Positions 1-10,289 are shown, counted from the stretch's first letter. The stretch: 64,000 nt of DNA from Phytophthora sp. 'mugwort' (GCA_033558025.1 JAUCEF010000001.1:4402001-4466000), one strand, 5' to 3'. The notes: generated by a model from the sequence alone, not told the origin. Numbers and translations: made by a program.

Positions 1-113
1 TATATTTTTTAAATCAAAAAGTATTACGCTGCAGCAAATTTAAAAATGAAATTACAAAATAAACCTCCTCTTTTCTTGTCCACTCATTTCACTTTTGTTT
101 TTGGCGGGAACGT

Positions 114-452
114 GCGACGGCGTCTTCTTCTCGACCGCGCTGACCTTAGAGCTTCTACATCGCGAGGAGGTAAGCTTGTTGTGTGCGTAGCCTCAGGAGC
201 AGCCCACGTGTGTGCGCTAACTTGTGTGGTGCATTTGTATCGGTTTTTAAACAGGGCAGAACAAAGTGAATTGTGGAAGCCTATTACGCGGCGGCGTGTT
301 GGCCGCCCGCTCTGGGCTTCGAGCTTCTATACCACGAGAAGGTAAACTTGCTGTGTGCGCGGCCTCATATCCGGCCGGCGTGTGTGCGCTAACTTGTGTG
401 GTGTTCGCGTTTGTATGGGTTGCGGAAAAAGTGAGGTGTGGTAGCCTACTGC
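114..452. repeat. Two-copy 174-bp tandem repeat
   Basis: Two adjacent units start at about 114 and 288, a period of 174 bp. Both hold a GCG-rich head, a GAGCTTCTA core, a GAGG/GAAGGTAA segment and the run GTGTGCGCTAACTTGTGTGG, and both end in a version of GTGG(A/T)AGCCTA. The units have diverged by many substitutions, so the duplication is old. The short open frames across it are not conserved between copies and I do not regard them as genes. It could be a leader or LTR piece of a retroelement whose remainder lies left of the window. Confidence 0.6.
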
Positions 453-515
453 GATGGTGAGTGCTACAGGGTGCTGTTATTTCCATTACAAAATCGAAAG
501 TAAAATTGGCCGGTT

Positions 516-1669
516 TTATTGAGAGAAGCGTTTATATCGGAATGGGTTTGCATGCCCAGCTAGCTGGCCCGTGAGAGGCTCCGTGAAGTTTCCATTGGCG
601 CAGAAGTAGCTTCGACACGACGGTCGATGTCTTGGGCAATACGACTCCGTTAAAATGACAATACCAGCTGATGGGAGGGTAAACAACCCCCTTAGCACGG
701 CCCCTTTTACTTCATCGATGAAAAGAAAGCTATTTTTTCTAGGTAAACGATCGACGAATGGCAGGATGGTGTCTGCACTGATAGTCCGCATTATTTTGCG
801 TTGCCTAAGAGCAACAGCACTTTCTTGAGCAATGGCTGCACATTTGAAATCGGTTGAATTCAGCTTCATTCTTAATTTTTGTTACCCAGCTGGAAAGCCT
901 ACGTGTGGGCTCGATGCGATTAGGTGGTTCAATGGTAAAATGCAGTCATGTAAGAGGTCTCTAAAAAAAAAAAACCCTAGTCTACGGACGAGCTCAAGTG
1001 TACTGCATGGCAATATCGGCTCGTCTAAAGCCCGCCTACTCCGAAAAGAATGTCTTGCTGTGGTGTCGAACAACCAGAACGGAAAAACGAAGCTTTCCGT
1101 CCGCATACGCTGCACTTGTGCTGAGCTCGTAAAGTATTTTTGCTCATGCGTTGGTACATAGCCAAGGAGCTGAAAGCTACCAAAGTATGAGTGGGGGCAA
1201 GCGATTCATCATCACCAGCACGTGCAGCACCAACCCGTGTAAATCTATCCATCGTGAACTCGTTGTAGATCAACTGGTGGGATGATTGCGAGATTATTTG
1301 AATTGAAATCCACGATGGATGAATCGAGGAATCCAGATTCACTAGCTTCGTACTTGTACGCTTGAAATGCATCCACGACCACTATTCCAAGCAACTTAGA
1401 GAACAACCTGTGGTGCCAACGCTTTGTGTGCCAAACCTTTCAAACTCCAAGCTCCCTTGTCTATAGTGATCATGGATCTGAGAACTTAGAATAAAAGAGT
1501 TCCCAAGCCAGCGGAAGAAATCGCCTTCAGTAATATGTTTTGTCGCCGAGCTTGAAGCTTGTTGTTGGTGTGTTGAATAGTATTTTGTATCGTCGACCAC
1601 GGGTACATCAGGTAAAAAGTACTTGGCAAAAATAACGATTTTGCACCGAGTTGAAGAACGGAAGGCCAC
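516..1669 (-). pseudogene. Decayed transposase, possibly piggyBac-like
   Basis: Three consecutive reverse-strand segments (about 1669-1382, 1372-1025 and 869-516) read as one decayed protein in shifted frames. The first contains TEGDFFRWLGNSFIL, which resembles the N-terminal part of piggyBac-type (DDE_Tnp_1_7) transposases. The second ends with a Cys-rich stretch, HKCSVCGRKASFFRSGC, like the C-terminal zinc-binding region of that family. There is no intact frame, no recognisable catalytic block and no terminal repeats. The family call rests on two short motifs and is tentative. The segments are at least clearly not host-gene exons, since frameshifts and stops break them repeatedly. Confidence 0.3.
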
Positions 1670-1788
1670 CGAGATGAAGCTTTACGCTTGCGTGCCAGCG
1701 CAACGGGGTCAATAAGGACGTCAGCGCAAAACTCCCACGTTGGCTATTGGCTAGGTCGTCCGAGATATCCACCCTAACTACTATATGT

Positions 1789-1945
1789 TGTTGGAGTAGT
1801 CAGCTTGGACGTTAAAGGATTAGTGGACACATTCAGACAAAATATTGAATACTGACTAGTTAGCTTCTTTATGTTAAACTAAATGAATCACTTCCGAATT
1901 TGCTTTCAAGGTAATCACGATGACTCGATTACGTATGTTCCAACA
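1789..1945 (+). repeat. 5' LTR of the mini-copia element
   Basis: This 157-bp repeat begins TGTTGGAGTAG and ends GTATGTTCCAACA. It matches 2658-2813 along its whole length with roughly a dozen differences, and TATGT lies just outside it. The sequence following it (GGTTAACAGCC) is where a primer-binding site would sit, but I cannot assign a tRNA. Confidence 0.85.
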
Positions 1946-2114
1946 GGTTAACAGCCGCATACTTGGACAGATGAGTCGCCATTCTATATACAACCAGATG
2001 AAGACAATACTAATGAGGATGACAATCCCGAAATATCTCCCAGACACGTAACGTATCACGAATCCAGTTAAATGTTACGGATGAATCTGTGGACCAGCTT
2101 TAACTCCGGATCAC

Positions 2115-2580
2115 GTGGATGAGATTAATGGTTTTAATTTGCCAACCCATCTTCGACGATCAGGACGGGTTGCAAATCGGTCCCTTGGCTTAGAATTCAG
2201 CTTTTTGTTTTCGGTTGCAGTTGGACGAATGCGGGGAAGTCGATTAAAGGCTCGTATCGGCGCACAGAGTTTTATCAAGAAATTTTCTGAAAGATTATTT
2301 TGAACCATATTGCCTAGTGGCCAATCTTAACTCAATCTGTGCATTTCTTGCGTTGGATACCCAAAATGGGATGCGCGTACGCCAAGGCGATGTTCCTAAA
2401 GCGTACGTGAAGACAGGATTGTCCGAAGGTCTTTATGACCGGCAACCCCGCGGATTTGAAAAAGAAAGGAGCCAATCACATGTGTGGAAAATAAAGAAAG
2501 CCCTGTATAGACTTAAACAAGCCGGCAGGAACTTGAATGTTGAAGTCAACAAGTTTCTTAAAGCCTATGGATTAGCCTAG
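2115..2580 (+). pseudogene. Copia pol fragment (hinge and N-terminal reverse transcriptase)
   Basis: Two broken segments. The first, about 2115-2303, contains RRSGRVANRSLG, like the linker before reverse transcriptase in copia polyproteins. The second, 2317-2580, carries FLALDTQNGMRVRQGDVPKA, then a (D/C)RQPRGFE-like patch and VWKIKKALYRLKQAGR, all in the order expected for Ty1/copia RT. The reading stops at 2578-2580, before the YVDD catalytic block, so the enzyme is truncated by about two thirds. In intact relatives the motif is QMDVKTAFLNG; here the aspartate is kept in QGDVPKAYVKTG. It is enclosed by the two LTRs described separately. Confidence 0.8.
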
Positions 2581-2657
2581 GCACTTGGAGCAACTCTTTT
2601 CGTGAAATCGCGATGCCATTAAAAAGACAATTCTAACGTTTAGCGCTGGCGGAGAAG

Positions 2658-2813
2658 TGTTGGAGTAGCCAGCTTGGACGTTGGTGGATTGATGGACACA
2701 CTCAGACAAAAAAATGAATATTGACTAGTTAGCTTCTTTATACTAAACTAAATGCATCACTTCCGAATTTGCTTTCAAGATAATTACGATGACTCGATTA
2801 CGTATGTCCAAAA
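2658..2813 (+). repeat. 3' LTR of the mini-copia element
   Basis: Direct repeat of 1789-1945. It starts TGTTGGAGTAG and ends GTATGTCCAAAA, so the terminal CA has mutated to AA. It is followed at 2814-2818 by TATGT, identical to the five bases before the left LTR. Confidence 0.85.
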
Positions 2814-3114
2814 TATGTAGCCGTAACGTAAACTTCGAGTCGTACCATTTTGACGTTTTCCAGTGAGACTTGCACCGATTTGGGCTATGCAAGGTACGTA
2901 AAGCAGCTGTTAATGTCACGCCACCGTACTGCCTGACCCACTCACAGTGAAAAACCTTATGTACAAAAAAATCTAATGAACAAAAACATCACATGAACGG
3001 TACTACCGTTATATTCACACATACTCCTCCTGGCAGAAAAACCTGTCAGCTACGTCGTCATCCAAGCCTACTCCCCCGACCTGTTCGTCAAGCAACGATA
3101 GAGCACCAGTGCAC

Positions 3115-4262
3115 TCATAAGCGCTTCGTCGACGCGCAGGAGTCATTTGTCTCGATCTCGTCCCCTTCCCGCTCGTCAAACAGCAAGTCGATGTGCTTGA
3201 AGCCACCCTTGATAGTTTGGGTGCTTAGCCCACTCCACGCAGCATGTATCCACCGCACTACCCGCTTCCTGTCGGGTGGTTTCAGCTTGGCTTCCTCGCT
3301 GTCCCTTGGAACTTGCATTCTAGCGCACTCAGCGCAATCAGCCCACTCCCCTCTCATGCGGTCCTTCAGCGGTTTATTCCAGATATATATCCACAGGCTG
3401 ACAGCCGTGGGTATATCGGGGAGGTACTCTTTGTAGCACGACGTTCTTCTCCCCGCGAACTCGGTAATTTCGGTGGTCCAGTGGGCGCTGAAGTCGTCCC
3501 AGATCAACATCACTGGATCGTCTGTCCTGCTGGGACCACCGAAAATGATGGGGGAAAGTGCAACGACTGCGCGGCGTTCCACCAGCCTTTGCTGTTCGCA
3601 AACACCTCTGTTTCTGTCTCCTTAGAGTGGCTACATTTTGGACCACGTACGGCGGCTGAATCCGTTGCGACAGCGCGTGTTCTCCTCGCGTGTTGCTGAA
3701 TATGTTGAGGACTTCATTTTCACTATAACCCGGGGCTTGTACTTGAGCCCAGTACTGTTAGCCATTAGCATAGCTGTGAGTCGCTCCTTGCTCTTGCCTC
3801 CGCATTTAATACACACCGTATTTGCACCACGCTGGTCAATCGTGCGTTTGGGTACATACTCGGAAAAAAACTGAAGTTTGGTCTGCGTATAGACAGTAGT
3901 GATGCCATCTTCCACTATTTTGCGCCGCACTGTAGCTGCAAATTCTTTAGCCACTTGGACCGAGTACTCTGGTGTCGCTTGACCTTGGCGGGTCCTACAG
4001 CGTAGCGACAACCGATACAGCGACAGAAAGCTGCTGATCCAAGTCGGCGAAACCGAAAAAGACACCGTGGTACATCGTACATTTGTTCAATACCCAAAGC
4101 TTTTAACTCCAGCATTTTGGCGGACACAGGAACTCCATGCGAACGGACGACAACAAGCCACCTCAAGATGTCTTGCTCGACGTTATCTGACAGCGTCTTG
4201 GCTGCGCCTTTCTGCCGATAGCCCTTTTGCTGCGCGGGCTTTGTCTTGGCGGCCATCGTCAT
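3115..4262 (-). pseudogene. Decayed pogo/CENP-B-like (DDE_1) transposase
   Basis: Reverse-strand coding remains in at least three frames. The N-terminal piece (4262-3915) is a helix-turn-helix-like region with SDNVEQDILRWLVVVRSHGV, typical of the CENP-B-type DNA-binding domain of pogo-like transposases. The middle piece (4065-3631) includes FFSEYVPKRTIDQRGANT. The C-terminal piece (3582-3115) contains LIWDDFSAHWTTEI, the second catalytic-aspartate block of DDE_1 enzymes, followed by WNKPLKDRMRGEW. Frameshifts between the pieces rule out an active protein. A possible left terminus, CCATTTTGACGTTTTCCAGT with TA before it at 2843-2844, resembles the ends of the neighbouring element, but I found no matching right end. 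Confidence 0.7.
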
Positions 4263-4718
4263 GATGTGGGCTTCGTGCTATTTCCAGCGGCGGATGACGC
4301 GCATTTTTGATTCGTATGATTTGCTTTTTGTATTGATACCGGGCCTAAACGCGCCGACGACGACGGAAATGTTGTGCGCCCTGTAGAGCGCGAGTACTGC
4401 CGTCTTTACTGCGAACATCTCGGAGACGTTTTGGTGCTGGCAAGGCCTTCTTCCGCCTCCTGCCGCCGCGGTCCTCCTTCACATCGCCTGCTGCCACCGT
4501 TGTCGAATGCCAAGATGGCACTTAGCTGGCTAGATTATTTAAATGGTGTAGGTTTTCTGTGGGGTGACAATTAAGAAAAACATGTCACGTGAGTTACTGA
4601 TTGGTCAGCTGGGTAGGGTGACAATTAACAAAGGCGGACATTAACAGCTAGATTACGGTAGCTTATCTAGGCTGTTGCTGCCTGTCTGTCAGTGTGTTAG
4701 ACCTGCACACAATTGTTA

Positions 4719-4743
4719 CCATAAAAACGGTCCCAGTGCAACA
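4719..4743 (+). repeat. Left TIR of pogo-like element
   Basis: Inverted copy of 6611-6635, preceded by the TA target dinucleotide at 4717-4718. Differences from the right end are A/G at position 3, C/T at position 14 and A/G at position 22. Confidence 0.8.
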
Positions 4744-4957
4744 CAATTTGCTGGCCGGAATCAAGTCATTCGAAAAACCTCACTAAGGTTTAATTTGTTT
4801 GGACGTGGTGACTTCCTGCCTGACAAATATACTGGTTTCCTGCCTCACAACCCAAAGTTGACGCGACGGCAGCCCGAAACAGGAACAAGATCAAGCTCCA
4901 AGTATTATAGACTTCTAATATTCTATTTGCAGCAGAAGTACCTAACGATACTTATAT

Positions 4958-6489
4958 GTGACTCACTGTGACTTGCAAAGTATACAACAAACCGAGGAAG
5001 CGCCTGTCATCGATGTTGCCCAGAGGCTACATGTCCATCGATCTTCGATTTATCGATGGCGCAAAGAAAAGCAGCAGTTAGCGTCAAGCCGCACCAACAA
5101 GAACCTCTACTACGCAGACACAGAAGGGCATCGGAAAGGCGGTATTAGGTTTCCGCAGTTTGAGCAACGGTGCGAAACAAAATGCTTTATATCTCACCTG
5201 ATCGTTTTATTATACTTATTTTGTATGCAAGTTTGTTAGACTACGTGAAGGAAATGAGAAAGAGTTGAAAGCTGTGTGTGACGATCAAGTGCATCATTCT
5301 AATGATCGCAAAATGCGACCCTGATTTCGTTGGAAGAGAAATTACACGGCCCCATGTCCTGAACATATCGTTTTATGAGACACGACGCTCTGGTTATTCG
5401 TCGGGTCACCCATAAAGGCTCAAAAGTACGCAGCCACATGCGGGTAACTATATTTTTATTTTTATGGGTCGCGGTTAAATGTTCTCTTATCTATTTGAAG
5501 GAAGTTGCCGACGCATTTGCTAATTCCGTCAACATCGCTATGGAAGAAGATGGAGTGGTAGCATTTCATGAATCCTATCATGAAAAGTATTACTGTCTGT
5601 TCATCATGGACCAGACAGCCGTCTTTATGGACAACCCATGTCGAGGCACGATGGAGTACAGTGGTGAGACCAATGTTGGCATCATACAAGAAACAAGTGT
5701 GAATGGTTGGCGCTGGAGCGTATTCCTGTGTGCCTCAGCGACCGGAGAGAAGCTTCCCCCACTAGTGGTATACACGGGGTCCCTGGAGGCCCCGTCTCAG
5801 AGGAGGTATCATCTCCCAGTTTCGGCGATCCGTTAAATGTGAACACGGTACAGCCGAAAGCATTTTGCGACTACTCCATCATGGGCGAATGGATATCAAA
5901 TGTAAAAAAATATGTTTTGCTAAAATTATATTTCATGGACTGAAAGTGTACTGACTTTATTATGCTTCTCGCAGATATGGACTCCCAGCATTACGTTAAG
6001 CCTCATGATTCTTCTGGACAGCTTAAAGGTTCGCAAGATGGCCAACATTCGAGAAAGACTTGAAACTAAGTACTGCACTCAAGTGCAGTACATTTCACCA
6101 GGGACATTGGTTTGAGTCAGCCTATGGACGTCAGTGTGATGCGTTCATTCAAGAGGAAGATATAGTACGTGCTGCTGTAATGTAACCCATAATCATTTCT
6201 CTAGTTATACCTAATGCTGACTACGATGCACTCATGTTGCAGGGATCTATATGTCAAGTATCATGCGGATCACCCCTTTCCTACCAGCGCTGAAGAACGA
6301 CGTGTAATGCTATCGTACCTTGTGGGTATGGCGTGGAAGATGGTGGAGCCGCAGCCTATCATCAACGGCTTTCGTGAGACCGGATTGATCCCAGTAGGAC
6401 CACGCGATGCGAAAGGCAGGTTCAGACCGTATTTGAGGTGCCTTTCACAAGAAGGAGTTGTTGATGAGCACGAGGACGCTAGCGATTAG
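4958..6489 (+). pseudogene. Decayed pogo-like transposase inside the TIR element
   Basis: Forward-strand remnants in several frames. At 4990-5100 a helix-turn-helix is visible (VAQRLHVHRSSIYRWRKEK), the DNA-binding head. At 5500-5830 the DDE_1 core reads FIMDQTAVFMDN, keeping the first catalytic aspartate, then GWRWSVFLCASATGEKLPPL. At about 6214-6489 a C-terminal block includes YLVGMAWKMVEPQPIINGF. The region that should hold the second catalytic aspartate (5840-6210) is out of frame and degraded. No continuous frame spans the gene. It lies wholly within the 25-bp TIRs, so it is that element's own transposase. Confidence 0.7.
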
Positions 6490-6610
6490 CGGCAACGTTT
6501 TAGCTGCACGTTATGAAAATTATATAACTCTCTTCAAATGGCTATCATTACTGCTTCACCTAAAAAAGGGTTTTCGACTTTCGGGAGAGTTGTCACCCCT
6601 AATAAAACCT

Positions 6611-6635
6611 TGTCGCACTGGAACCGTTTTTACGG
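6611..6635 (-). repeat. Right TIR of pogo-like element
   Basis: The reverse complement starts CCGTAAAAACGGTTCCAGTG and matches the left TIR at 22 of 25 positions. The TA at 6636-6637 is the flanking target dinucleotide. Confidence 0.8.
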
Positions 6636-7010
6636 TAGTTGCTGCTAACCATTTTTCATTTAAAAATCTAGATGTTTCTCAAGAGATTAAACCAAATATT
6701 TACGACACTAATATAATAATATTATTATTATGGCTTTATCTAATCCAGGGACATTATTAAGAAATATGTACCAGAGCATTTTGCCCCTCCTAAATATCAA
6801 AGCAAAATAATCTCTATACTAAGGTAATATTCAGAATGGGGAGCAGTACTGTGGGTTATTCCCCCCCCCCCATCGCGAAAGGGGATACGACCGCTGCGAT
6901 TCTGATTGGAATAAACTGCGTAGCTCCAAAAAAAAGTGTGGGTAATATCATTTTAGAGTTCGCAGCATGTGCGTTACCTAAGGTCGTCGTCATGCAATCG
7001 ATTGTCCTGT
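6636..7010. other. Intergenic spacer, no gene seen
   Basis: AT-rich sequence with a short ATT/ATA microsatellite-like stretch around 6710-6730 and a run of ten or more C at about 6861. A reverse-strand open frame continues downstream of the D-amino-acid oxidase remnant without a convincing match to that family's C-terminus. Confidence 0.5.
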
Positions 7011-8198
7011 CTATTGCGCTCGGTGCGATTCCCACACACCCTCAACATCCGACTCGTCGTTCTCCTTGTTCCAGTTGTGTGCTTGTACCGTTCCTCCAAG
7101 CGCTACGTCCCCGTTCGGCCGTGGAATGACATACGTGTGGTGGCCGTCACGGTGGATCACCGCAGCATCCCTATCCAGCTTCGGATTATAGACCTGACAA
7201 TAAAATAGTCGATAAAAACTAGTCCCAATTGTATCAAAGACAGGAGCTACCATACCTTGATGATCTGTCCACGGATCGGATATACTGTGTCGTCTTTAAC
7301 CAGTTTCTTTGTCGCCAATCCTTGTTGTTAAAAGTGGTAGAAGCAAAACTTAATTTACGACCGACGAATGCAAGATATACAACATCCGTACCTGAGCAAT
7401 TCACCAACAGATCGCAGTCTTCAGCACCGAGGCTCGTTACATGTCGTTGCTCGAAAATGCCACCCAACTTCAGGATTTCCTTGTGGAGCCACGTCATGAA
7501 CGCCCTGACGAGTTCAACACCTCGATCAGTTGTGCTGGAGAAAGTAACCAGTCCAAGGAGCTGAGGAAAATACCAACCCGGTGTTGCAAATGATGGTTCC
7601 GAATGCGAAGCCATGCTCTGCATCCGGCGACACTTCCACCGCCTCCTCTCGGCTCAGCAGGCTGAAATTCTCAACACAATGCGCCCAGTACGGGTACACC
7701 TACAAAAAAATATAACCGTGTCAGAAAAAAGAAGAAAAAAACTTAATACAAATAGAAGTAATTAGATCAGCAATTATAATAGCGGTTTGTTTCTCACGAC
7801 TAGAGGGGGGGGGGGGCTTCACTCGACACCTCGGCTCCTTCCACGACGTGGACCCCCGCCTTTTCTGCGTGTTTTTTCATGACTTGCATCGGCCACTCGT
7901 AGCTCACTTCGCACCACTTGCTGCAGCGTCACAATGCAATTGAAAATATGTGTTAGATTTTTTTCATATCCTCGTGGATAAATATGCATAGTAATTACCG
8001 CACCGGGGCTTGGTGGGGTCGGCGTCCTCCGGTAGGGAGAAGGGCATCCAGAGGCCACCAGCCACGTGTGACGTGGTGGCGTCAAAAGTGTCAGCAACAA
8101 TGCGGACGTGCCGGAATCCGTTCTGCAGCAACGCTAGAGGTGAGGCCAACGACGCCACCACCCACGACCAGAACGTGGCAGTCAGCGGAGCTCGTCAT
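7011..8198 (-). pseudogene. Broken D-amino-acid oxidase (FAD-dependent, DAO family)
   Basis: The ATG at 8198 opens a frame with the FAD-binding motif HVLVVGGGVVGLTS. Further family blocks follow in order: SHVAGGLWMPFSL, a W-C-E-V-S-Y exon, GGIFEQRHVTSL, LLVNCSG, DDTVYPIRGQIIK and YVIPRPNGDVALGGT. Introns read by eye include 8003-7921 (donor GTGCGG), one ending at 7700, a 68-bp one after NCSG (GTACGG donor) and one after RGQIIK (GTATGG donor). Two frameshifts break it, near 8140 (between GLTS and LALLQNGF) and near 7580. The frame ends at 7011, well short of the usual C-terminal FAD-contacting segment. The normal enzyme deaminates D-amino acids to 2-oxo acids in peroxisomes. Sequencing error could explain one frameshift, but hardly both plus the missing C-terminus. 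Confidence 0.75.
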
Positions 8199-8351
8199 AC
8201 TAGGAACATGCGGCCAAATTTCGAGTGAAGTCATGTGATAGATGAGTACACGCTTCTTTGCGTCACAATTATACAAATCGAACATCAGAAGGCTAATACC
8301 ACCAGACGTTAGTTCATATACCAAAAAACGTTTTCTTCTGGCGCCGCCGAC

Positions 8352-9487
8352 ATGGCGAATGGTACGTCTTCGTTCTTCGACGCTGAGTAGATGCACCTTC
8401 CCGACCTACTCTGCTGTGAGACGACGCTTTGCAATGTAGCTAACGATCTGTTCTCTCTGCTGGTACCCCGTTTACCGCCACAGCTACGCTAGACCCGGAG
8501 AAATTCTACCTCGTCCGAGGCACCCAAAACAGTACGTCTTCCTCATCCTTACAATATCCTGTAATAATTATCTTAACTCGAAAAAATATTTTCTGCACGT
8601 CGCTCGCAGTTGAGGCTGATGAGGTAGACTACCGCAACATGATGACGCATTACAAACTAGAGCCGCAGCTGGCTAAGATGGCCCAAACGAAGCTTCCCAG
8701 CACCTACCATCACCTCTTGCGTGGCGTGGGCGATGCGCGCGACTCGCTCACGCCCGGGGAGGCCAAGGGCGACCTCCTGTCGCTGCTGGAGGGTGTTCCC
8801 TTCGACCGTCCCATCGAGCCATTGCCCGAGAGCGTGGTCAAGAGTGCGTTGCAGCTGCCCGCGGGCAGCAAGAGTGGGCCCGTACTGCACCCGCTCAGCA
8901 GTCGAAAGACACCGGGACTGATCCATGCGCCACCTCCGACGGGTGCGGAACGAGCAGCTCATGCTGAGAAACAGAAGGGCAAGAACAAGGACGATAAGGA
9001 CCGCAGGGAGAAGAAGGAGAAGAAGAAGAAGAAGCGAGAGAGGGAAGACGCCTCCATGCTCCAGAAGCTGCTGGCTCCGTTAGTCACTGAGCTGCGTGGA
9101 CTTACCTGGGCCGGATGGGTTGTCAGCGGGAAGCCGGGCAACCCGTTCTTGCAAAAGTTCACCAAGGAAAACTGCAAGCGACTTGGCGTGCCGAACTATT
9201 TTGACTATGTTAAGAGCCCAATGGACCTCACCCGCATGAAGGAGAAGGTTGAGCACGCAGAGTACACTAAGATCGACCAGTTCTCTGTAGATCTTAAACT
9301 CATGGCTGCAAACGCCAAGACTTTTAATCGCGTGGGTGAACCGGTGCACCAGATGGCTATCGAGATCGAGCAGCTTTACGAGTCCAAGCTGCCAACATAC
9401 AAGAAGATGTTTGACGATCTGCAGCAGGAGCGCAAGAAGCGCAAGAAAGAGAAGAAGAAAAGGAAAGAAAAGAAGAAGGAAAAGTGA
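8352..9487 (+). CDS. MED19: Mediator subunit 19-like protein fused to a bromodomain
   Basis: Three exons: 8352-8361 (M-A-N-A start), 8484-8531 and 8610-9487. Both introns have GTACGT donors, and the product is 311 residues. Residues 7-110 match Med19, with DPEKFYLVRG, MMTHYKLEPQL, a K-L-P-S-T-Y-H-H-L-L patch and the SLLEGVPFDRPIEPL region. Residues 140-165 are strongly basic (K/R-rich). Residues 172-285 are a bromodomain with VPNYFDYVKSPMDL and the NAKTFN motif, whose last Asn (N259) is the usual acetyl-lysine anchor. The tail (293-311) is almost all Lys, Arg and Glu. Med19 sits in the head/middle region of Mediator and contacts RNA polymerase II; the bromodomain would add acetyl-histone reading. 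The gene is divergent from the DAO remnant (153 bp between starts) and convergent with the DHHC gene (73 bp between ends). Confidence 0.82.
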
Positions 9488-9560
9488 GTAGATCAGACGT
9501 AGAGTCGCAGAGAGGAGCAGCTCCGCATCCAGCAGGTATGACAAGTTCATATTTTTTTGT

Positions 9561-10289
9561 CTATTCTACCACAAGTTGAAGTGTCTCCTCTCCTTCGTCG
9601 TCGTTTTGCTCCCTTCTTCCCCCCATAGTAGCGTCCAGCATCGGCGTCGCGGGCAGCCACCAGCTCCATATATCGCGGCCAAAGTACACCGTCATGTTAT
9701 AAGCGAAGCTGCAGTCCGCTAACTCTCCTCTCTTGCCCGCGAGGAACTCGAGCGTCGTTTTGCCTTCTCGTAGCAGCCACAGATGGAAGACAAAGTATCC
9801 AGCCAGCAGCAAGCCGACACCGAGTGTCATGGCCCAGCCAAACTTCAGCAGTACTTCGTTGCTGCGGAACCTCTCGTCCCAGACCAGGGGCGACACCATC
9901 GCATTGAACACGAGACAACTCAGCGACGTGTAGACCAGGAAAAGCAGGAAGAACTTTTTATTGCTCCAGGCCACGCAGTTGCCCGTCCAGGGGCAATGGT
10001 GGTCCATGCGGTACACACATCGCTGACAGTTGGAGCAGTGGTGCACGTGGTCGGCCTTGTCCGCATCACAGCGCTCGCAGTAGCGACTTACTCGCTCAGT
10101 ATCATTGACGGGCTTTTTGTTGGTGGGACGGGAGCACATGGCGCGCGCATAACTCCAGAACATGAGCACGGTGAAGACGGAGTAGAGCATATTGAGCACG
10201 AGACTCGAGTGCAGACGCACGACCGCCACCCACGTGTATAGCTTGAGCAGCATGAGCCCGAGGGCCACGGCCACGAAGCCCCCGCTCAT
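9561..10289 (-). CDS. DHHC-type protein S-palmitoyltransferase
   Basis: Single exon, 242 residues, starting at the ATG at 10289. A longer frame exists only from a non-ATG codon. Four hydrophobic segments (about residues 4-22, 30-48, 112-135 and 150-175) give the usual four-pass topology. The cytosolic zinc-binding Cys-rich domain lies between the second and third segments (about 70-120), with YCERCDADKADHVHHC, then C-x2-C and the catalytic DHHC at 96-99, followed by PWTGNC. A TTLE tetrapeptide after the last membrane segment matches the conserved TTxE motif. It transfers palmitate to cysteine of membrane-associated proteins at the ER, Golgi or plasma membrane, and the exact substrate cannot be read from sequence. 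All catalytic residues are intact. Confidence 0.92.
   Translation of the reverse strand: MSGGFVAVALGLMLLKLYTWVAVVRLHSSLVLNMLYSVFTVLMFWSYARAMCSRPTNKKPVNDTERVSRYCERCDADKADHVHHCSNCQRCVYRMDHHCPWTGNCVAWSNKKFFLLFLVYTSLSCLVFNAMVSPLVWDERFRSNEVLLKFGWAMTLGVGLLLAGYFVFHLWLLREGKTTLEFLAGKRGELADCSFAYNMTVYFGRDIWSWWLPATPMLDATMGGRREQNDDEGEETLQLVVE

Larger units (their letters stand above)
1789..2813 (+). mobile_element. Internally deleted Ty1/copia retrotransposon with both LTRs
   Basis: A compact element of about 1,025 bp bounded by direct repeats of about 157 bp (1789-1945 and 2658-2813). The left repeat starts TGTTGGA and ends TCCAACA, a perfect terminal inverted pair. The same 5-bp sequence TATGT flanks the element on both sides (1784-1788 and 2814-2818), as expected for a target-site duplication. 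A purine run, GGCGGAGAAG, lies directly before the right repeat and fits a polypurine tract. The 712-bp interior keeps only a piece of the integrase-RT hinge and the start of reverse transcriptase, so gag, protease, most of integrase, the RT catalytic half and RNase H are missing. Mobilisation would have needed proteins from a full-length relative. Confidence 0.85.
4719..6635 (+). mobile_element. pogo-like DNA transposon with 25-bp terminal inverted repeats
   Basis: The ends 4719-4743 and 6611-6635 are inverted copies of each other, with 22 of 25 positions matching. Each starts CC(A/G)TAAAAACGG and continues (T/C)CCAGTGC(A/G)ACA. A TA dinucleotide flanks each end (4717-4718 and 6636-6637), the target preference of the Tc1/mariner/pogo superfamily. 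The interior carries remains of a DDE_1 transposase in the forward direction. The length of 1,917 bp is normal for a single-gene pogo-type element, so the copy is probably full length but coding-dead. A motif GGGTGACAA(T/C)T occurs inverted near the right end (6589-6599) and twice directly left of the element (about 4562 and 4616). Confidence 0.8.

Noticed and set aside
46..460. Short forward and reverse frames across the first 500 bp as genes
   Set aside because: They follow a diverged tandem repeat, are not conserved between the two units and carry no motif.
9080..9550. Reverse-strand 156-codon frame opposite the bromodomain
   Set aside because: It is a shadow of the lysine-rich coding sequence, giving Leu/Phe runs.
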